From Phalacrocorax aristotelis (lineage: Eukaryota; Chordata; Aves; Suliformes; Phalacrocoracidae): 64,000 nucleotides of DNA. Below are positions 48,201-61,000 of the stretch, piece after piece. Numbering within the stretch: position 1 is the first letter of the stretch; each line of letters starts with the position of its first letter. Under the pieces are notes generated by a model. It was not told the origin of the DNA, did no database searches, and saw nothing but the letters and a program-made list of their open reading frames with translations. Both the position numbers and the translations under genes were made by a program. The stretch lies in NCBI RefSeq assembly GCF_949628215.1, contig NC_134282.1, positions 18,084,723-18,148,722 on the forward strand. Reading direction: 5' to 3'.

Positions 48201-48855
48201 CATCCTTCCTCAAACCGTGTTGGGCGCTGAGCAGTGTTTGAGGCTCAGCAAGGTTACACACTCGAGGTTGAGCGTCATGGGCACACGGGAGCCCAATGGC
48301 GTTGCGGTGGTTGGGGCAAAACAGCCAGGATTTGGATCTTCCCCCTTGTCGAGGGGGAGGCTTTTGTAAAGGCTCCAGCCTCGGTAGCCTGCATAAAATA
48401 AATCAGAGATGACTTTTCAGAGCGCCTAAAGCACCTCTGTTCTTGGTAGCGACACGATGGCAAATGTTATTTTTACCCTTTTATGATTATAAATGGTTCT
48501 CTGAAAAAACAGAGGACTCTTTTAGAAACAGAGGACTTTTAAGGTGAATTTGGACATCTAAAAAATTCTTTTGTATAGATATTGTGATGTTTTACAAAGC
48601 AATCTAATTTTGTTACTTCTGAAAACTGTGTAAACGTGTAATTAATAGAGAAAAGGATTTTAAAGCTTCATCCCATGCTGTATGTCTGTAAATACATTCC
48701 ATAATTTCTAAGTCTGTTACATATAAATGTGTCTGAATATTGTATACTTTATTTTAAATTGCCTGTATTTTGCCAGTAGTGTGAACTTCTAGCACATTGA
48801 TAACATAAAAGGAAACCATGGGTAATTTGAAATAAAGTTTTAAAACTTACATGAA
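45205..48855 (+). other. LRCH3: LRCH3 3' UTR (soluble isoform)
   Basis: No coding exon was seen after the stop. The AT-rich sequence runs to a good poly(A) signal at 48831, giving a 3' UTR of about 3.6 kb. Internal AATAAA hexamers (46338-46347, overlapping pair, and 48397-48402) could give shorter transcripts. It contains a C-rich tract ACCCACCCACCCCACCCCCC at 45801-45820. Confidence 0.65.
48831..48836 (+). terminator. LRCH3: LRCH3 distal poly(A) signal
   Basis: AATAAA followed within 50 bases by a G/T-rich region (CAGTGTTCTTCCTGCTGGTT). Cleavage is expected near 48850-48860. This is the best positioned signal before the sequence turns less AT-rich. Confidence 0.65.
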
Positions 48856-48859
48856 TTAC

Positions 48860-51854
48860 AGTGTTCTTCCTGCTGGTTTTCTGTTGCATTAGTGACTGTC
48901 ACATCCTCCGTGTCAGGTGTTTATTCCCCTTCCCCATCTCACAGCTGGCACTTAACAATCCTGATTTGTTTCTCTAGTTCTCATAGTTAACCAGGATAGA
49001 AAAATTTCAGCATTTTTACACACATTCTGCAGCCACATCAGAAGCTTGGGGAGGGGGAGGTGGTGTATATGTTTATGCTTCCCCGGACACTGAGAAGCAG
49101 TGATTTTGAATAGAATCCTTTTCTCCCTCCCTCTCTCCCTACCTCCCTTTGGTTTTCTTTTTCCTTCTCAAAGTAAAAGGTATGTACTAGGTTTGGGGAA
49201 TTTGCTGCTGCCAGGACCAGTGCTCTTTGCTGTTCTCATCTTTTGCTTGGTTTTATCCTATCCAGGGTTTGAGCTGTAAAACTTGCACCCCTGCTTCATC
49301 AGGGCTTGCAGCTCTTGCTGGGTGTTTGTTTCTGCCCCTCTGTCTAAAGCCTCCACCTAACCAACTTCTCAGTCTCCAGCCTTTCTTCTCCATTTACCTC
49401 CCTGGAAGCCAGTTTCCCCAAAGGGCTTGTGATTTCTGGTTTTCCCTGCAGAAAACACCATGGATGTGCACTTTGATCCCACCTCTCCATAGCTGGCAAA
49501 AATGAGCAGTGCCAATCCTGGCAAGGTTCCTCAAAACTGCTGTGTTTGGGTACACTGCTCTCCGCTCCCATCACTGATGCGCCCAGCCTGTTTACTTGGC
49601 AGCTGTACAGCCAAGAAACAGAAACCCGCTGCAGTTTCTGACCGAGCAAGGTATGGCTCGTAAGGAGAGCAGTGCCTCTGGGACAGGCTGGTGCAGCAGA
49701 GGAGGCCGGGAGGAGCTGGACAGATGGATGGCAGCATGGCAAGAGCCTGGTTTTCTTACCGGGGAGTTGTAAACTCGCGGGGCTTCGTCAGGTTAAAAAC
49801 CTTTGCCCCTGCCACGCTGTCACCTAGTGGCCAGGATGGTCATGTTGGGACTCAAGATTTCAGCACACACACACCCCATCTTAACGGACTAGCAAACCCA
49901 ATTCTACTGTTCCTTTATTGTTATTTCATTTTTTTTAATAAAAAGTACTCCTTCCCCTGTACATGCAGACACAGAGCCTTCTGATTTTGGAAGCAGACTT
50001 TGCTGCGCCCGTGTAATGTTTGGGTTTGGGGCTTTTTTTTTCTCTTTGAGATACCAGTCCCTGAAATGGAAGTTTTGAATTATATCACGATCCAGTGCAG
50101 CGTGTTAACTTCCTGCTGGCCTGTTCACTGCGGCACCACAGACTTGATGTACCATAAAAGCAAGTGCTGTTAACACAGGCATCAGGAACTGGGGCTTGAA
50201 GGGGAGCCCAGTCTTTGCAGAATCCCTGGACGTGGAGGATTTTTCAGAATTATGTACATATTGTTCCCTGCTGAAAAGCAGGCAAAGCCCAGCCGATGCC
50301 ATGCTTCAGATTTTAGTTGATTGGCTGCATTACTACTGTGTGCCTAGAGTTTGATATAAACAGTGGAGATCTGCCCCTCCATTCTATCCCACTTCTTCCT
50401 TAGCTCAAAACCTCTGAAGACTTTATGATCAAACTTCATTCCTTCCACCCAAACATGTCACCTGTTAACACTCACCATCTATGGAAAATACTAGTCCTAA
50501 ATGAAACGTACCAAGTCAGCAGTGCATGAAAAAGAAAAGTTAAAATTAGGAGCAGAACTCCTGTGGTTGCTCTGCGGTGCCTCCTGCAACAGGACCTGTC
50601 GTGCAGACGTGAGACGTAAGCGTAGTTGTGGCTCAGCTCATGCCAGCATCCGCTGGAGTGATCCCGGTCCTTACCACCGCGCTGCCTGGGGACCGTGGAA
50701 AGTGAGGGAGTGTGTTCGTGGCTTCGGTACTGGTGCTGGAACAGGAACATGTTCTGGTTTGGAGTAAGCGCCAGTGCTCCAGCCGTTATAGCGATACTTC
50801 TAACACGAGTTTGTCTAGAGCATCTGAAATTTAAGTGCTCCCTTGACACTCAACTCTGCCTGATAGTCGGGCACCAGCCCCTTCTCTCCAGTTCAGAGAG
50901 AGTTCTGAGCCAAAGGCTCTCTGCTCATGATTTCAGTCATCTCACTTGAACTTTAGAGCTTTTGGCACAGTTCAGCTTGGACACAAGGACGTGTGGATGC
51001 GGCCAGCACAGGCTGGTCACGAAGAGCACAGCAAGCAGAGTTTGTGTGGTTTGAGGTCACTGTCCTGCGTGGGAGCATCAGAAACCAGCCAGCTCAACCA
51101 CAGGGCTAATTTTGCTTTGTGCACAGACCTGGACATGGTTGACAGTCGTGTCAGGAGAGAGGGCTCCCCTTTTGGTTAAAAAGCAGCCCACTGCTCCCCA
51201 GCAGCTTCGCTGCCTGCCTACTGCCTCATCTCGCTGTGCAGAGGCCGTGGCCAGGGTGGTGGATACAGCTGGGACGGATCAGCTCCTGTAGGCAGCGCGG
51301 CCGGCTGTCTTTTTCCGTTGTTCCTTCCCTTGATCGGAAGGCATTTGGAGCTATTCTGTCTACGTGCTGACATTTTGCAGGACTGTGGGACTGGAAACCT
51401 GTGTGCTCTGACTGCCCTTGTGTTTACACTGCAAACTGTCAGCAGATTTCCCGCTGCCGACCTTCTGCGGGCACTGACAGAGGGAGAGCGCTGCCTGAGC
51501 CCAGGCGTGGGTGACTTGGCCTCCCAGCCTCGCTCAGCACCATAGCAAACACCAGCGCTTCAGCCACGGCCAGTGCTTTGGGGTCTGCAGAGGAGGTTCT
51601 CGGCACGGAGCGTCCCAGGCAGGTGAGTTACCGGGCTGTTAACAGCATTACCTCCCACTAGCTGTCATGTTTCCATAAAGCACTTTGGGGGACATAGCAT
51701 TTCTCATTGCTTTGATGCAATTCCCCTTTCTACTGGAGAAACGGTCCCTGCTGTACAAGGGCAGCTTCAAGATCTTAAGAGTTGCTGCAGCCTCACCTTA
51801 ACTGTTTCTGTCATGAACTGTGTTCTCCAAAATAGTCTGAGCTCTGTTACATGG
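48860..51854. other. Intergenic region between convergent LRCH3 and IQCG
   Basis: About 3 kb, more GC-rich than the introns, with a CT-rich patch (about 49121-49147). The chance reading frames here (50 to 130 codons) carry no recognisable domain or splice framing. No RNA gene was recognised. Confidence 0.6.
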
Positions 51855-51860
51855 TTTATT
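51855..51860 (-). terminator. IQCG: IQCG poly(A) signal
   Basis: AATAAA on the - strand (reads TTTATT on +), about 80 bases after the IQCG stop. The implied 3' UTR is short, about 100 bases. Confidence 0.65.
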
Positions 51861-51938
51861 TTGTCCTGTCAGACAGACAGACCGCAGTGCCCTGGCCAGC
51901 AACAGCCCTGGAGCATGTCTGTTGCCAGGTTTCTTCAC

Positions 51939-52082
51939 TTATCGTGTCTTTTTCTTTGTTCCAGATTTTTCCTTTTTCCCTTTTTCTTTTTGCTTTGATA
52001 ACTTTTTCTCCCAAATCTTCCTGAGGGCCTGGTAGGGGCCAAGGTTTCTGCGGACCATTGTACCTCTCCACCAGGCCTGCAG
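51939..52082 (-). CDS. IQCG: IQCG last exon, IQ motif and basic tail
   Basis: 144 bases including stop TAA (51939-51941), acceptor TTGCTTCCAG, phase 0. It encodes [20 protein letters not shown], then RKIWEKK and a Lys/Glu-rich tail of 20 residues. The first residues plus the preceding Lys form the IQ calmodulin-binding motif. A second AG six bases in (CAGCTGCAG) could serve as an alternative acceptor. Confidence 0.96.
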   Translation of the reverse strand: MQAWWRGTMVRRNLGPYQALRKIWEKKLSKQKEKGKKEKSGTKKKTR

Positions 52083-55000
52083 CTGGAAGCAAGAGAGGGG
52101 GAGAGAGAGGTCTTAGGGGAAATCACTTGCAGGGGTACCTGGTATAGCTCAGTGGCCAAAGCGTCTCCCCTGTGCTCCCCACCCACAGGAGGGAACCCCT
52201 GGCCCACGTAGCAGCAGTTGGGCCTATGCTGGTTATGCTGAAGGTACTCACAGCTGGCCTGGGGTCATTTGTTGCTGGTGGCGAGGGGATGAGCAGGGGA
52301 CCTGCTCATGATCCTCCCTGTAACACCCATGCAGTGGGGCTAGTGTGATGAACACAGCCCCATATCACTCAAGGAGACTGGCTTCTCCCCTTTCACTCCC
52401 TTCTCAAACCTGCAGCTAGCTGCTGGCTTTGTGTCTGCCCCAGAAGAAAGGGACAGGCGTTATCTGTCCTTTGTGTGTGCCACACCACATCACCAACTTT
52501 CCCAGGCCATTTTCTGCCTGAACAAAGCCTGTGGTGCAAGGGCTTAACTTCCAACTGCTGACGGAACAGCACCGCCTCAGCTTTGCTTCCCTTTACCTTC
52601 AGGATGCTCTTCAGCTCCAGGGCATCCTGCTCTAGTTGTCGTCTTCTAGCCTCCTTTTCTGCCCGGTCACTGATGATGGTTTCTTCAAACATCTGGCACT
52701 GCAAGACAGCACAGGGGTGCAACAGCCACATGAAATACACACCCCCTAAATGGTAGGGCCAACCTTCCTGGGTCACTCTGCCCAGCAGCTTGGCAGGCCA
52801 GGGCAGGGCTCACCCAGAGCCTGGTGCAAGGAGCCTTCTCCTCTGGCTGCCCACTGGTCTCATCCTTGCTACACGCCCAGCCCAGCCAGGGCTGCTCCAG
52901 CCTATAGGCCATGGTGCAGGTCCCCACCCTGCGCACCAAGGAGCTCCCTGGCAGCCCAAGGGTAATGTGTGAGCACGGACCTTCCTCCCCACCTCCTTTA
53001 TTTGACCTTTCCTGAATGCAGATGGCAAATGTTGCTCATTACCACCATCAGTCTGAAGGCACCAAGAGCTGCTGCCAAAGTGAAACCTCTCACGGCCTGG
53101 GTGTAATTAACCCTCTGATCCTGTGCTGTAAAATGGCTGTCTGATGGCGTCTCAGGCAACAGATGGTGGTGGAAAGGACTCATGCTCCCCTGGGTGAGGC
53201 AGCAGATGATGTACAAACACACTTGGGACACTGAGGTGACAGTTTGTGGAGTGAAAAATTAGCCCACGAGCAGGGAAACATCTAATTCAGTCCCATCATC
53301 TCAGACCCAGTGACAGTAAGGAATGATTACAAGTTAATTCCTTCTATCTTTAAAACACCCCTTTTTCTAGACACATCTCTCTGCCCTGTGTTGCCTGCTC
53401 TGCTGTGCCTGCATAGTTGTGATCAGAGCCCAGCAGTTAACCAAGAAACCAATATGGAGCAGGAATGGAATCAGTTCCCTTATAACAGCACTGTGCAGCT
53501 GTGAATGTGCGTCCGAAGGAAGGGATGGAGCTGCCTTTTCCAGCCTCAGCCTGGCTGTTGCTAGAGGGAGCAGATTTGTTCAGACTGAGGCAACTACCTA
53601 AGGTGAGGCATATTGATGGAATGGAACAGTGTCTTTGCCCATCACAAAGGCTGTCAATAACTCTCTGATTACTTGCTGGTATTTGAAAATACCTGTAGGG
53701 GAAACATCATCATCCCTCCTCTATGTCGCAGATGGCAAATAGAGGATGACTGCTTGGTCCTTGTCTTTCCAGGACCAGGACTTACAGTCACACCCTACAC
53801 CTCAAGATTATTGATTTTTTGTTTTTTTTTTCCATGGTCCTGGTTCCTTTTCTGAATGAGCTTAGGAAAAAGCCAGGATGCAGTTTTGCATGGCTGAGCA
53901 CTGAGATGCTGCTGATGTCTTACCTCCTTGGCGAGCCTCTGCAGCATTTCCAAGTTGTTTGCCTTTGATGCTTTTAGGGCATCCAGTTCTTCATCTTTAG
54001 CATCTGTATCATTTTCATACTTGTCCACCCAGTATTCCAATTTCTCTTCCACCATCTGCACAGGAATAGAGGGGTGCTTAGCATGATACAAAGAGTACAG
54101 AGGGGAAAGGTTTGCTACTGCTATCTGGCCAGCTTTTGGGGTGGTGGTAGGAGTCCCATACATTTTGCATGGTCAGTGTTTCCTTCTCATCTAAGATCTG
54201 AAAGGATCAAACACTTAGGGTAAGTGGTAAGTAACTGGCGGCTCGCAGGCCCCTTGCTGGGGGTTCACCATAGGAGTGACAGCACTGGAGTAGGGATTAA
54301 GAGAGACTGGGTTGCGCTTTCAGAGGTCCATGAAGAATGGAGAAGCACTGGGGGTTAGTTTTACGGACAGTCAATCCTGGTGAAGTAAACGACAACCAGA
54401 AGCTCTTCTTTGTGTGTATACAGAGGGAGGAGGCGTTAAGAAACAGAATTTGACAGTGAGAAAGATGCCTGACTCCCTGCCCACTTTCTGGATTAAACTC
54501 AGTGCACCAGGAATAAGGTCCCAGGGGACAGCACTTGACGCTGTTTCAGGTTGTGAACTTGGCTTTGTCTCACTCATGAATAGGGGGGCAGGTGTTGCTG
54601 AAATAGTCACCCAGATGACTTCCTCCCATTCACGAATAACTTCTCCATAGCAACAACCATGATTGCTTGCATGGAAAATAATCTGAGGAAAAGCATCAAT
54701 CTCATTACAGTATCACAGCTGGACACACAAGGGAAATGGGGGCATGGTCATCCTCTTTTCTGTGGGGCCCTGTAAAGCCACCAGCTGCTGCCTGAGTCCA
54801 GAGAGGCTCACACTTCGCCTTCTGGGAGAGGTCACATTGGCCGCAGCTTGTACATGGGAAGTCCCCTCACTATGAAGCCTTGATCAGACTAAGGTTCTGG
54901 GGTATGGAGGACACTGTTTAATTGCTCTCAAGATACAGCACTTCTTTGCACTCAAATTTCATTTTAAAAATTTTATTATTTTCTATTAGATTTCATACTG

Positions 55001-58000
55001 GCAGTGATATTAGGCACCCTGCAGTAGTACGGGTTTTATTCCAGCCATCTGGTTTATGAGCTGCTTTCTAGCGTTATTCACTGCAACGGGCACTGCTGTT
55101 GGTGATAGGAAAGCTCTGAACCTCTGGATGAACAGCACAAGGACATTCATGATGGTTTGCTTCTGAAAATGGGTATAATAATTGTGAGTTAGCAGGTTTC
55201 CAACCCTGATTCTTCTTCAGATCAAAACAAGTCAAAACTGGGCTTCCAGGTTGCGTCATTTCCTTCTTAGTGCCCCGTCTGTGCAACGCTTGGATCTGTG
55301 AAACTGTTGCCCTCAGTTTGTGCAGTAGCACTCTTCACTGAGTCACTGGGAGCCCCAGCTACTGCCAAGGTAGTCTAAATAAAATTCCAACTAGGTGAAT
55401 ACAACTATCTGAGGGAGGAAAAAATCTGTAACACCTGAATAAACAGTGCCAATCATTACATGAGCTCTAGTTTTAAGGAAATGTATCCAAGTGTAGCAAA
55501 TCCTAAATCTGGGAGAGCTGGGTTAATTACGATTTGAGGATACGTAGTCATTCAAACAGCAGCAATCATGAACCTGGTAAATTTGATGGAGCAATAACTG
55601 GTTTTCTTTAGGCACTAATTGATGCTACAGTCTCTGCCAGTTGCTATTTTAAAGCATTAGCAGACAGTCACACATACCTTATGGTGTTGCCTGAGGAAAT
55701 TTTCAATCTCCATGTGGACTCGAATCTCTTCATCAGTTTTGCTCCTCAACTTCTGTGATCAGTGCAGACAGAAAACACAAGAGACAATGTTAGTGCACAC
55801 GTGTGCAACACATGCTGCTGAAAGCCAAGCTGGTGAGCAAGAGTGCAGGAGCTTTCTGGGTAGTCCACAGACATTTTTCCCGATGACAAAATTAACCGAG
55901 GCAGTCCTTGCCCCTGGGCCATCCATGTAAAAAGGACAACTATATCAGACCTTGATCAGTCAAAAAAAAAAAAAGCAAGCTTGCAAAACCAGCAGTTTTC
56001 TAGTCCTGCTCACCTTAAGGCCACACAAACAGCTCTGTCAGCATAATGTGCTGTGGGCAATGCTGGGAGCTCAGGCTGCTTATCTGGCTAAACAGCCTTG
56101 TAACTACACCCTTTGGACATGGTTATGGGTCTGCTTCTCTGATGATGGTATTACTTTAAGCAGTCCCTGCCTCCAGCCACTGTCTCCTGCAGCCGTGCTT
56201 TCCATGCTGTTTGCAGGAACACACAGAGAAGCAATGGAAGAGATAAAGATTTCTGACCTGGATGAGTTTCCCAATCCAGTTCAAACGATTGTGTTGGTGG
56301 CTGTGATGGAGAACAGAGAGGGCATCTGGGGAAGGAGGGAGGACTCTTTCCTTACTAGCTGGAGATGCCTTCCAGTATGGGCCATGGCGAAGGGCTTACC
56401 TGAATTTCCTTGTCCAGGACATTCTCTGCATTGCTGCACTTCTTCTGGGTTTGGTGGACCTGGAGGTCGGTGCTTTTCTTCATGTAGCAGCTCTCCATGT
56501 TCATTTTGGCCTTCATCTCTTGGAGCTCATCTTTGAGGTAGACAATCATATTATCACGGTTCTAGTGGAGAAGACAGAAGCAGCACAAAAGCAAGCCTGG
56601 AGGCTGAGCTCAGTTCTCTGTTTCTTAATCTCTCCATTCACTGATAAACTCAGGAGAGACAAGGCTATAGGCTTTACACTTTCCCTGAATGTTGCCTCAT
56701 TTCAGCCTCCACTTCAAAGGGACATTTGATTTGTTACCTATACAGAAGGCAATAAACCCAGCGGGGAGGAGTAATTACCTCTGGAGAGGGTGGAGTGATG
56801 AACAGAGTGGAACAAGAAACCAGGCCTTCTGGTCTCTGGTCCAGGAACAGATTCAGGGATGCTTACTCTAAGTGTGAAAGAAGCCCAATAATTTCAGCTG
56901 CTTAAAGTTAGGCTTTACTAACCTCTTGGATTAGTCCATCTCAGTGAGTGAGCATCTGTAAGACGAGGATAATGCCTCAGCCCCATATACACCAAAGTCT
57001 GATTTCCTAAAGTATACTCTATTCCTTGGATTCAATTTTTTCTAGTTATGCACAATTGTATAAACTCAAACATTAGAACAGGTGAAAATCTGATCTTGAC
57101 TCACTCATATGTTTAAAGAGTTCTTTCTTGAAATCTTACCAGGTAGATGGTGCCCGCTTTGTTATAAAAGCATACACCCAGGGCGAAGAAGAAGTGCCAA
57201 GGCAAAGCTGGCCTTGAGCTCCCAGCCTCTCCCCATGCCTTGTTGTGCAATGGAGCTGAGCTTTCCTGGGGGAATTCTGTTCCCAGGAGCTCCCCCATGG
57301 GCAAGAATCCTGAGCCAACGTGCCCTGTTTGTCCGGCGTTTTGAGTGCACTCAGGAGGCAAATTACATTTGCTTGATTTGGGATTGTTGTTTGGTTTACT
57401 CCTTTTTAATTAATTTCTTTGAGTAACAGATGAAAGTTCATTAATCTGGGGCTAGAACTTGGAAGAACTGCCTGTAAAATGAAAAACTCTAGACTTCTGT
57501 ATTATGAGTTAAAAAGGTCATCAAAGCCTCCTGTGCAATTATGCACAGTCAATCTTAATGCCTCTGTTTGGTGCCCGATTGCTCCATAACAGCCTTTCTC
57601 TTTGCTTTCCTGCCATGCTATGGTGGGTCTGACGTTCATCAGCCAAACCTTGGAGCTGAAGATGAAATACCAAAGTGCCGGCATTTAAATGTTTTGAAGC
57701 CCACATATCTTGTCTCTGAAGAACCCTTGCATTCCTTAGCTGTGTAAACATGGAAAAATGCCACAGGAAGAAGCCAGCTCAATAGCTCTGTGTTTAAAAG
57801 CCTCTGCAGCGTGACTCATTTGGAAAAGGTTTCTTATAAGAGTTTGGAACAGTTAAAAGGAAAATCCTTCCCTCTGCACCCGTTGTTGGACATAGTTAGG
57901 AAGAGTAAAATGTATTTATAAGGCTCCGGACAATTAGGGGCCTCAGCTGATGCTGTTTTGTGTGTTTAAAATTCATGCGTTCACATTTTTTTGAAGGATT

Positions 58001-61000
58001 CCAACACCAGATACTGTTTTACGGCCATACCACCATATGACTGTGGACAGCTATGGACATGACCTGTTTGTGCCCTATTAAGGTTTCTGGTAATGGCCTT
58101 TATTTTCCCTGGTATGAAACTTTGATGGGCATTGGGAGGGGTTTTGCTCCTGTTCATTAGACACAGGAGGTAACTGTACCGCTTTATTTTGAGGTTGTCT
58201 TCCTGGGTTGTAGTGGAATCATGTCTAAATTGAGGGATCTGACAGAGAGACTGGGGAGATGCTAATGAAAATCACCGATGTTTTGTGGCGTTGAGGCTCA
58301 GCAAAGCCAAGCATGGCTGATGTCAGTGTGGTAGTGCTGCCTGCTAAGGATCTGCAAACAGGTTAGAAAAGAATGGTTCAGTGTAGGTTACAAAGTACTC
58401 AGATATTAGAGAGGTGGGGCAGAGCATGCACACTTCACCAGGTTATTTTCTTTTTCATTTCATATTTTAGTAAAGCAGAGGAAAAAGTGCTTTTGATTCC
58501 AGTGCCGGAATTGGGATGGGGCCCATCTGCTCTGTTTGTTTTCTTTGTTGTATGGCATGTTTGTGGTTTGGATTTGGTCTGTGGTGTTGTAAAACATCTT
58601 CGTTAGAGGTGGGGAGTCTGGGGGCTTGGTTACACAATCCAAAGCAGACGGGGAGTGAATGCAAAACCCCACGGGTGGTTTACAGCAACATATTCACTTG
58701 GTGAGGGAAAGTCGGCTGCAGGCGTGTGGGCAGCTCCTGCAGCCCAGCTGATGGACCTAGTGCTGCAGAACTGGGGCACATTCAGTATTAGGCTGCACGG
58801 AGAAAATGCAGCAGTAAACACCTACAATCTGTGGGCACCATTTGTAGAGTACACTGTTCCCTGGACTTAGGGGCAGGCACTGGGAAAATGAGTTAATATT
58901 TATTCATTCTGGTTTATCGTCACGAAGGTCCCAGCCAGGACACAGAGCACTTTCATAGTTAATGCAGTAAATCTCTGGGATGCTTATTTGGGATTACTTC
59001 AGCGTTGAATCTGCCAAACCAAAGATGCAAAATCATACCTTATGTGTCCAAAACTATCACAAAACCAGCAGAGACTGGGATCAAAACCCAGGAAGTAGTA
59101 GTCAAGAGCCAGCCTGCTTTGCAAGCAGGTAAACAAGCTGATTTTCTCTGATCTCTTGCCTCGCAGACATCAGCTCAGAGACCTGTCTGCTGCTGTTATC
59201 CGGTGCCATAGGAGCCTGCCCCAGAGATGCTGTTTGGCTGCAAAAGCAACTGCACTTAGCTGGAGAGGGTATGCACACTCCTGTATTCTCATTTACTTCA
59301 ATTTATCTCTCTTGCAAGTGCCACCAAGATCTCTCGGCTCTTCCACAGCAGTTAGTATTTACAGTCACTTAAAATACAGCTGGGTACAAAAATAGCAAGC
59401 AGGAGTAAACAGTCTGAGGAATTCTCCAGCAGTCAGATAAACCCCCTGCCGCCAGAAGCATACCCAGCGCCCGCCATTTGGCAGGCACTCGGAGGGGGCA
59501 GGGGAACGGGTGCTGTGCTATGTGCAGGCAGTGAGCGTGCTGGCAGAGAGCCCTGCTGCCTGCTTCCTTGCTTCCACACCGAGTGCATATGAGCTCAAGT
59601 CTCTCCACTGGCAGCTGCAATATCTCAGCTTGCAAAGCCTGAAGATATGCTTAGATCTGCACACCTGCTGCAGCCTGGACTTGCTCCCCCTGAAATCACA
59701 ACGTGCAGCCCTACAGACACTTCAATAAGTCCGTACATCTCTGCCCCAGCTGCCAGAACATCCCCATGCTCCACACCCCCGAGAAATGCCTCAGCCAAAA
59801 GGACAGCAGGCCCGGAAGGTCACCCAGCTTCGACACAACAGCTTCTGCAGCCCTCTGCTAGCTCACCCCCAATCCCAACTACCGCAGGAGCGAGCTGCGT
59901 GAGGGGCAGTTTGCTGGCAGAAGGAGCAGACCTGTTGGCAGTGGCACTCTTTTGAAAAGTCCTGTCCCTCTGCAGCCAGGTTTAGATCTAGTGCACCCAC
60001 TCCGTGTCCTGCTGAGCTGCCTTGGGGCTCTGCCAGCAGTGGAATAGAGTCACTCAGGAGCTCAGGACCATCACAAACTTTATGCCTTCTACTATAATTT
60101 CCTGGTGCATTTCTCCAGTAGAAACATGCACCAGTGGACATGTATATATGTTTAAACCACACCCCCAGAGTGCTTCATTGATGCATTTGTCTTCCTGGGA
60201 GAGGATAAGGGAAGAAAGATGACAGGTTTTAGTCGCACTACTAAAAGCACTACCGAGTGGCGCACACATACAGTGGAGCTGGGTATGTTAGGAGAGACCC
60301 CACATAGAATAAAATTTATGGACCTGTTTTCACTGGTACCGTGGTGCAATATCTTGGTTTTCTGTCTGGTAGGTAGCCTGCAATGTTACTGCTTGTTATA
60401 AAATTAAGCCATGACTTGCACACATGTATGGCATGAGTATACCACAAAACATACAGGACATAAAATGTCTTTGGGTGAATAACAATGCAGGAATTCTAAA
60501 GCTTATGTTTCCTAAATTTTTATGTTAAACTGTATAATTCTATGTGATATTAACTTGTTTCAAAATCTGTACAGACTGCCATAACTTTTCCAGGAAACCG
60601 ACGAAAGTGAATATTTTTGTACAAACTAGAAAATGAACACTGCAGCAGCAAACGGAACTCCTGCAGCCAAGCTAGAGCTGTCAGTGATGCTCCTGTATGG
60701 AGGGGTAGGAGCAAAAAGAGACCGATCATTTCAGCTCCTTTAGAGACATCAGTGCTTTCCAAGAGGAAAGAAAACAAAATAAATAAGAACATTTAGCATT
60801 TGGTTTGTGTTCCATTAGAAAGAAAAAATGAGCTGAGCAGGCTAATACAGCGTTAATTAGCTTCTCATTAAGAGGTAGCAAGGATGAAATTACAAACATA
60901 CAGGCAACACGCATGAAGCAAGGACCGTGTTTTTCTGGTTCCATGGTTAGATTTTCTCGCTTTTGTTTTCTCACCCACTAGACTGGAGACAACCATGTAG

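Noticed and set aside
50472..50849. A 125-codon frame in the intergenic region, - strand
   Set aside because: Several overlapping frames on both strands are open in the same GC-richer patch, which indicates chance. No domain was recognised.
55952..56536. A 194-codon open frame on the + strand
   Set aside because: It overlaps the IQCG exon at 56400-56561 antisense, has no recognisable domain or splice support, and its composition mirrors the other strand. It is best seen as a chance frame.
56938..56990. Possible second MIR core (GAGCATCTGTAAGACGAGGATAATG)
   Set aside because: Only a short, imperfect match to the MIR core with no supporting flanks. It is too weak to list as a feature.
59647..59955. 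A 102-codon Pro/Ser/Thr/Ala-rich frame within the IQCG intron
   Set aside because: A GC-richer patch gives an open frame on both strands. There is no splice framing with IQCG phases, which already join perfectly across this intron.
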